From Bursaphelenchus xylophilus (Eukaryota; Nematoda; Chromadorea; Rhabditida; Aphelenchoididae), in the NCBI GenBank assembly GCA_904066235.2, contig CAJFCV020000005.1:9357501-9421500 (forward strand): a stretch of DNA of 64,000 nucleotides. Direction: 5' to 3'. The stretch's first letter is position 1; every line of letters starts with the position of its first letter. This document shows positions 58,129-64,000 of this stretch, piece by piece. The notes beneath the pieces are model-generated. The model did no database searches and was not told where the DNA came from. It saw only the letters and a list, made by a program, of their open reading frames with translations. Both the position numbers and the translations under genes were made by a program.

Positions 58129-58762
58129 ATGCCAAGATGTTGTCAATTCATCGTCTTTTCGATTCTCCTGCTCCAATTTTGTTCTGTGCATTGCCAAGTC
58201 TTTGGTGAGGACGATTGGCCTTATGACAGAATGCCAAAACGTAAGTGAAAATTCTAGTGCTAAAACAAAAGTTGCGACATATCTGCACACTGCGCTGTCG
58301 TGCATAAAATTTGGACCGCCTAGTACAGTGGGGTACCGGATCCAGTGGCGAAAAACGTAACATTTTGCATCCGGGAAGTATCAAAAATGTGGCAAAATGC
58401 TTCCCTGAGAAAACTTCCTTTTGAAGGGCGCGCCCTTTTTCCTCACAAAAAGAGCGGGCGCGCTTTTGAAATCTGAGTTTTTTTCACGTGGAGAGGGAGG
58501 TATTTAGCCACATTTTTTGATGCTTCCTTGATGCAAAATGGTACGTTTTTTGCCACTGGATCAGGTCTCCCACTATATCTCATTTCTATTTTGTTTTTTT
58601 TTTTTGCTTATTTTCTCCGTTCCAGTGGACGACCAGCCCTGTATCGACAAGAATTGCGAAGTCGCGTGTCGCTTATACGAAGGGAAATACAGTGGATTTT
58701 GCCGTGGGTTCGACCACATATGCGGTTGTGTTGGAGCTCCGCCTGGAGTCGATTGGCCATAA
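58129..58762 (+). CDS. Small secreted six-cysteine peptide, defensin-like (CS-alpha-beta pattern)
   Basis: Two exons, 58,129-58,240 and 58,626-58,762, joined by GTAAGT...TTCCAG, encode 82 aa. Residues 1-22 are a hydrophobic signal peptide. Residues 23-42 are acidic and could be a propeptide. The rest has cysteines at 43, 48, 52, 63, 70 and 72, giving C-x4-C-x3-C-x10-C-x6-C-x-C. The C-x3-C and C-x-C pairs, plus a GFC...C gamma-core at 61-70, are the signature of CS-alpha-beta peptides such as arthropod defensins and nematode ASABF and cremycin peptides. The intron contains a family B MITE. Function as a host-defence peptide is inferred from the cysteine pattern; other small cysteine-rich secreted peptides are possible. 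AATAAA at 58,826. Confidence 0.8.
58326..58575. mobile_element. MITE family B, copy 7, in peptide-gene intron
   Basis: About 250 bp with both ends intact: CAGTGGGGTACCGGATCC and the inverted GGATCAGGTCTCCCACTA, with TA on each side. It makes up most of the 385-bp intron of the small secreted peptide gene. Confidence 0.85.
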
Positions 58763-58825
58763 CACTAATTACCATTGTATTAGAGTGTATTTAGCACCTA
58801 TAAAAAGCGTAGATTTTAAATTATC

Positions 58826-58831
58826 AATAAA
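58826..58831 (+). other. Poly(A) signal AATAAA for the small peptide gene
   Basis: AATAAA 64 bases after the TAA and 54 bases before the palindromic element at 58,885. Confidence 0.65.
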
Positions 58832-58884
58832 ATTCCTATCTAAAACACCAATTTTTTAAATTTCTCATCCCAAAAGTTCCCCTA

Positions 58885-60026
58885 ACAAGGGAAGTACCCG
58901 AAGTGCGACGCTCAGATTTTTATAAAAATTGGCATAGATGGAGATTAGAATTTTCTTATTCGATTGCGAACATCCTAGCTCGCGCTTTGCAGAATCCGCC
59001 GAGAAAGAAGGGCCGAAATATCGAAAAAAATCTTCAAATGCCAACGAATTTCCCTGCAAATTCTCTTGATCTTGGCATTCCGTTCCAGGAGAAAAATATT
59101 TTTTCTCGCAAGAAATTTTTTCTTGATAATTTTCAAGACTATTTTGTTGCTTTTATGTGGAATATGGTGTTATTTTCACTTTTTTTTACTCTGGACATGA
59201 TTCTAGCGCTATTAATTGGATTGTCGCCATCCGAGGGATAAAATGTTTCGTCCTTTGACGAATTTATACAGTTTTTCCTCTGCAGATGGGCAAACCACTC
59301 TAATAGTTGCTTTAAAGCTGTTTAGGAGACATGCAAACGTTCTACGGTTGTGTATGAACATAATCTTAAAGTAAGTGTTACAAAAACTTTATTATTTTTC
59401 AGTAAGCAAATTCTGAACAACAACAAGAGCGAATGTACACCATCGGAACACTGACGGAACACCTTGGGACCTTTACTTTGTTTTCTGAAATGGCATAAAC
59501 TGAAAAATAGTGAAAAAAATAAAATTTTTGTAACACTTACCTTGTGACTACATTCCTACACGACCGTAGAACGTTTGCATGTCTCCTAAACAAATTTAAA
59601 GCAACTATTAGTGGTTTGCCCATCAGCGGAGGAAAAACTGTATAAATTCGTCAAAGGACGAAACATTTTACCCCTCGGATGGCGACAATCCAATTAATAG
59701 CGCTAAAATCATGTCCAGAGTGTAAAAAAGTGAAAATAACACACAATATTCCACATAAAAGCAACAAAATAGTCTTGAAGATTATCAAGAAAAAATTTCT
59801 TGCGAGAAAAAATATTTTTCTCCTGTAACGGAATGCCAAGATCAAGAGAATTTGCAGGGAAATTCGTCGGCATTTGAAGATTTTTTTCGATAATTCGGCC
59901 CTTCTTTCTCGGCGGATTCTGCAAAGCGCGAGCTAGGATGTTCGCAATCGAATAAGAAAATTCTAATCTCCATCTATGCCAATTTTTATAAAAATCTGAG
60001 CGTCGCACTTCGGGTACTTCCCTTGT
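58885..60026. mobile_element. 1.14-kb palindromic element, family A ends
   Basis: Ends are ACAAGGGAAGTACCCGAAG and its inverse, which extend family A's terminal sequence (AGTGCGACGCTCAG). Each arm is roughly 520 bp and close to identical, with a central loop at about 59,405-59,505. Arms contain CTCGCGCTTTGCAGAATCC and CTTGATCTTGGCATTCC. A mirrored open frame of about 100 codons in both arms is a by-product of the palindrome. No transposase motifs. It lies between the peptide gene and the kinase gene. Confidence 0.85.
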
Positions 60027-60830
60027 AAATTAAACTTTTCAGCTCTTTGCTGACCATAACTTACCCTTCATTACATATCTAATTCGATTACAATATATTT
60101 ACAGCCCTTTTTACCAATTAAAATCAACTGACTCACAATTTATTTTGGCTTTAATTTTTTTTTCAATTCTTCCCGTATTTGAATATAATAACATTTTAAA
60201 TATATATGATGAAAAAAGAGTGGAGAAACCGACGCCATTCTCGGTGTTTAGACCAAAAACAAAGGAAAGGAGAACATATTGGACAAGATACCATGTATTT
60301 GTTCGGACATGATGTACCCATTTCGCACTGTAAGAAGACGATAAATAACATGCAAGATTGGAAAAAAGGGAAATTATTCGCCTATGCACACGTATTCGAG
60401 GAGTTTTTTTCAAGAAAATCCATAAAAAATTCCGATTTTTTGGGAAATACTACCATTATGACAAAAAATTTCAAGATAACATGGTAAAAATTTGTCATGA
60501 TGACGGATTTTTTAAAATTTTTGATAGTAAAAGTTCTAGGATCCAAAATAATTTCAGCGATGCTCTAATTAGCACGCTGCTTTCCCAAATCAGCTCGCAG
60601 TTTGCAAAAAGCCAGGGCGCGAGCCGCGAAACACAAACTCCTCTGAATTTGAAAAAAATCGTTAGAAAATAATCCCCACAGCTATTTCAGAGTCGCACAG
60701 ACTGCAACGGTTCCCAATTCCTACGAATCCGTTCAACAAATCACTGAAAGACAACAATTTTACCATAGGTAAAATATTTACTAGGAAGACCCCGAACAAA
60801 CAGTGCGCAAACTGCGGATGCGACGTGATC
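60027..60830. other. Spacer, probable 3' flank of the kinase gene
   Basis: No supported exon. The 104-codon plus-strand frame near 60,358-60,672 lacks splice context. The nearest minus-strand AATAAA is at 60,139-60,144, nearly 700 bp past the kinase stop, so the true 3' end is uncertain. Confidence 0.45.
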
Positions 60831-63603
60831 TCATATGTTGACGTTGCGTGATGCGGTTTTGGGTCGGAAGAACTCGTGTTGCGAGAGTTGGAACACATCG
60901 GCCCGCTCTTCTTTTCGGTATTGGAGACAGGCGCGGATAAAGTCTTGCGCGACCTGGCTGACCCGCGGATTCGATGGGAAGGAGACCTCGGAGGCGTTGA
61001 GGATTGTTTTCTCTTGGAGGATCTGCTGCTGGGTCCTTTCGTGACCAAACGGCTAAAAAATTGAGAAATTAATGTCAAGTGTAAGATAGCTTAATAAATT
61101 AATAAATAAAAAAACTTCTGATACAAGCTAAAACATTTTCTAAAACAACATCTCAATCGCAAGATATCCAAAAAACCATTTACCACAATTTGAACACCGA
61201 ATTTTAAAGTAAGGTTAGGGCGCAGCTCGCCAACCCAATTAAAACCTTACGATTTATCCTTTATCCAAAAAAGTCCCAAAACCCCGGCCCACCACACTTA
61301 CTCTCTTCCCATACAAGCATTGATACAAAATGACACCAACACTCCAAACGTCCACTTTCGAGTTGATCTTTGGTGTGTAACCATGGGAGTAAGATTGGAA
61401 GGTTTCTGGTGGCAAATACCTAGAAAGGATGGTGATTACTTATTTATAGATATTCACTATCAACAATTTTTGAAAAAGTAGACCTTTCCAATTTAAAATC
61501 CAAAAACTTTAAATTACACTAGGCAAAAAATTTAAAAGCTCATGAAATTTTAGCGGCGAGGGTGTTGAAGAATAAAAACTCCGTAGAACAAAATATTCTG
61601 TAATGATACAGCTCTTGGATTTATGACGAACTTTTTTCAACCGCAACTCGATTAAAAATTCATTTTTTTTCTAAAATCGTCTCCATCTGGCCTAAAATCA
61701 AAACAAAAAATTCCAAAATGACCTACCAATAAGTTCCAGCTCCTTGTGAAGTCAGCTCGATGCTGTCTCCGTCATCCGAGTTCTCCATCGTCTTTGAGAG
61801 CCCAAAGTCCGTGATTTTAATTTCCCCTCCGGCAGTTCCGGACTGCAATAAAATATTGGCCGGCTTCAGGTCATAATGTATAATCGGATGCTTCCGTTCG
61901 CCGAGATACTTCAGAGCGCTCACAATCTGCATTATGATGGATCGGGCCTCCTTTTCCGTGATCTGTTTATGTTGTTTCAGGTAGAAGTCCAAGTCGTTCC
62001 CATCACAATACTCCAGCACCGTGCAGAAGGAGTCGTTGTCGATGGTGAAGAGGTCGAACAGTTGGACGATTCGTGGATGGTGGAGGGTTTTGTGAATGTC
62101 CTTTTCTCGCATCGCGTGTTTCACATAATTCGCTTTTTTGTCTTCTTTCCATTCCTTGTTCACATGATGAATCTTGCAGGCGACGTAGCGGTTCTCATCC
62201 AGATCATAGGCCCGCCACACTTCGCTGAAAAAATTTCGACATTAACTTAAAAAAATTTCAAATTCTGCTATCTAATGGTCGTGAATACAACATAATTTCC
62301 ATCATAAAAATTTGGATTTCATCTTGATTACCGTTTTACATCAAAAAAAAAATCAACATTTCCTTATTTTAGGTATTAAATTTGCCAAAAAATGTCCAAA
62401 TTTTTTAAGTCAACGCCTCCTTCCCTAAAATCCAACAAAAAAATATTGAAAACACATACCTAAAGCCTCCTTTGCCCAGCAATGACATCAACAAATATCG
62501 TTCATTCAGCACAATATGATTCTTGAACCTCGACTGCTCTTCACATTGAATCCTTTTCATCTCTCTGATGTGCAGATTCCTCTCTCTTTCCAGCCGATCC
62601 TTCTCCATGAGTATGTCGGCTTCATCTCGCTTCAGGTGCTCACGTCTAAGCTTCAGAATTTCCTCCTGTTCATAGATCTCCTGCGTTGTCATTTCTTTTG
62701 GTGTTTCTGGTCGAAGGAAGGTCCCATCATCGAATGTACCACGTGGAACTTCACTGGGAGCTGCTACAGACACCGAGGGACTTGCTGGCTCCGTGATTGC
62801 TCTGAAATATGACGAGCTTAAATTTTTTCACATTTGATCTCATGGATAACATAATTTTGTGCATTTTCGAGAGGACTCCATGCTTAAATTGTTCCAAAAG
62901 GCTTTACCAAGGTCAATTCTTATTTAGAAAACAGAAACCTCTCGATTTCCTCTTATGCATTATTCAGCACTACATTAACCATGGTCAAGGTCAACCTAAA
63001 CTTCGAAAAAATCACGTAGAACACTCACCTTTTTGATTCCTTTGCTCCTTTTCGCTTCCGCAGGTTACCAGACATGTTCTGGATTTCATTTTTCTCCTTG
63101 TTCAGCTTCTCCAACTTCATGTTTATCTCCTCCATGGCATACCCGTCTGTCCATTGGTCCTTGAAATGCTCTCCTATCCTAGTTGGCCGGAATTGCCCAA
63201 TCCGCAGCTGATCCTCCAGATTCTTCTCTCTGGCATCTTTTCGAGCTGCCTTGGACTTCTCCACGAGCAATAATCGAATAACTTCCTTGTATTGGGTTGT
63301 TCTTCGTTTCTCAGTTTGAAGTTCGCTGGTCAATCGATGGATTTCCTCGCCAAGATGCTTGACCTGCCGCTCGTTCTGATAAGCTGTGGAGGTGGAGGAG
63401 GAGGAAGAGCAGGTGGGAAGGATGGAATTGTCGTTTCCATCGGCTTTACAATCTTTACAGTCGTTCGTTTCCAACAAGGAGTTGTGATCCTTGGAATCCT
63501 GGGAAAGCGACCGTTTTCGGAAAGGAACTCGACCATTCACCGAGGTGGGAGTTTGAGGATCCGATGGCAAACTGCCGTTGTGCTCCTTGACGTGCTTTGG
63601 AGT
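60831..63603 (-). CDS. Tousled-like serine/threonine kinase (5' end outside window)
   Basis: Five minus-strand exons: 63,603-63,029, 62,801-62,460, 62,224-61,727, 61,419-61,302 and 61,052-60,831. All junctions are in frame and encode the C-terminal 584 residues. The first exon gives a coiled-coil TLK region ([16 protein letters not shown]) and a basic stretch [11 protein letters not shown], likely nuclear. The second continues the coiled coil into the kinase start [16 protein letters not shown]. Then come VACKIHH (ATP lysine), the TLK-type [13 protein letters not shown] with HYD in place of HRD, DFGLSK and GTYWYLPPETF. TLKs phosphorylate the Asf1 histone chaperone and support chromatin assembly in S phase. 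The N-terminus is incomplete. A possible further 46-nt exon is 63,846-63,801, in frame; more exons probably lie beyond the window. Confidence 0.93.
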
Positions 63604-63846
63604 CTGAAATCAAAGAATTGAAGAAAAATAATATTTTAGGTAGCAGCAAAATAAATTGATCCGGAATAATATTTTTTAGTAAAACTAAATTCTAAAATTG
63701 ATTTCTATTAGCTAAAAAGTCTGTAGGCTTACTAAAAATACCAAAACCGGCTGGTTTTCTTTATCTTCCAAGAAGTAAAAAATAATTTACCCACCAACAC
63801 CTGGAGCATGATGAAGGTATCAGTTTTTTTGTAAAATTTGATGGGT

Positions 63847-64000
63847 CTGGATGCGAGAAAGAGAAGTAGGACCTAGAACCACCAGTCTGCTAGGCCTGCC
63901 ACCACAGTATGGACGATATTAAACCTTACCCATCAAAAATCCAAAACCCCAAAAAAACCAAAAAAAAATTGTACCCCGAAAATTTGAATTTTTCAATTTC
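63847..64000. other. Probable intron of the kinase gene
   Basis: T-rich on the minus strand, ending in a possible acceptor CTCGCATCCAG at 63,847. No exon is seen before the window edge. Confidence 0.4.

Noticed and set aside
58903..60008. Matching ~100-codon frames in opposite orientation
   Set aside because: By-product of the 1.14-kb palindrome; no domain or start context.
60662..61078. 138-codon minus-strand frame over the kinase's last exon
   Set aside because: Out of frame with the Tousled-like kinase exon, whose splice junctions and protein similarity fix the other frame.
1..64000. CRISPR array or bacterial operon
   Set aside because: The tandem arrays lack unique spacers, and genes have introns and poly(A) signals; the DNA is nematode nuclear.

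Overview
This looks like nuclear DNA of a nematode, most probably Caenorhabditis or a close relative. It is AT-rich. Introns are bounded by GTAAGT/GTGAGT donors and TTTCAG acceptors. The gene content is a nematode-type chemoreceptor pair, a DUF19-like secreted protein, an alpha-1,3-fucosyltransferase, a small cysteine-rich secreted peptide and a Tousled-like kinase. No bacterial features were seen. The species was not identified.

Layout. Positions 1 to about 41,000 hold no gene I can support. This stretch is AT-rich spacer broken by short GC-rich islands (best at 12.3-12.8, 16.7-17.0, 17.9-18.4 and 38.5-38.9 kb), small hairpins, minisatellites and many inverted-repeat mobile elements. From 41.4 to 48.4 kb lies an old inverted duplication carrying two tail-to-tail seven-transmembrane receptor genes (299 and 300 aa) with identical exon structure. 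From 49.1 to 51.3 kb are a terminal exon of unknown identity and a DUF19-like secreted protein gene, both on the minus strand. From 52.0 to 57.6 kb is a seven-exon fucosyltransferase gene (402 aa). From 58.1 to 58.8 kb is a two-exon gene for an 82-aa secreted peptide with a defensin-like cysteine pattern. From 60.8 kb to the right edge is the 3' part of a Tousled-like kinase gene on the minus strand, cut at its 5' end by the window.

Mobile DNA dominates. Two TA-flanked MITE families recur across the window: family A begins ACAGGGGAAGTAC and family B begins CAGTGGGGACCTGATCC. Two large foldback elements lie nested inside members of these families, both flanked by TTAA. One (35,066-38,115) has arms built from 162-bp tandem units, 7 on one side and 5 on the other. 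The other (52,597-54,430) sits in the first intron of the fucosyltransferase gene and carries a tRNA-like sequence in each arm. A third inverted-repeat element (14,300-15,046) also carries a tRNA-like sequence. Together these are the most unusual content of the window.

How the genes relate: the receptors, the secreted proteins and the fucosyltransferase are typical of fast-evolving nematode neighbourhoods for sensing, secretion and glycosylation, and nothing shows them to be one pathway. The kinase is a conserved housekeeping chromatin gene that happens to be adjacent.
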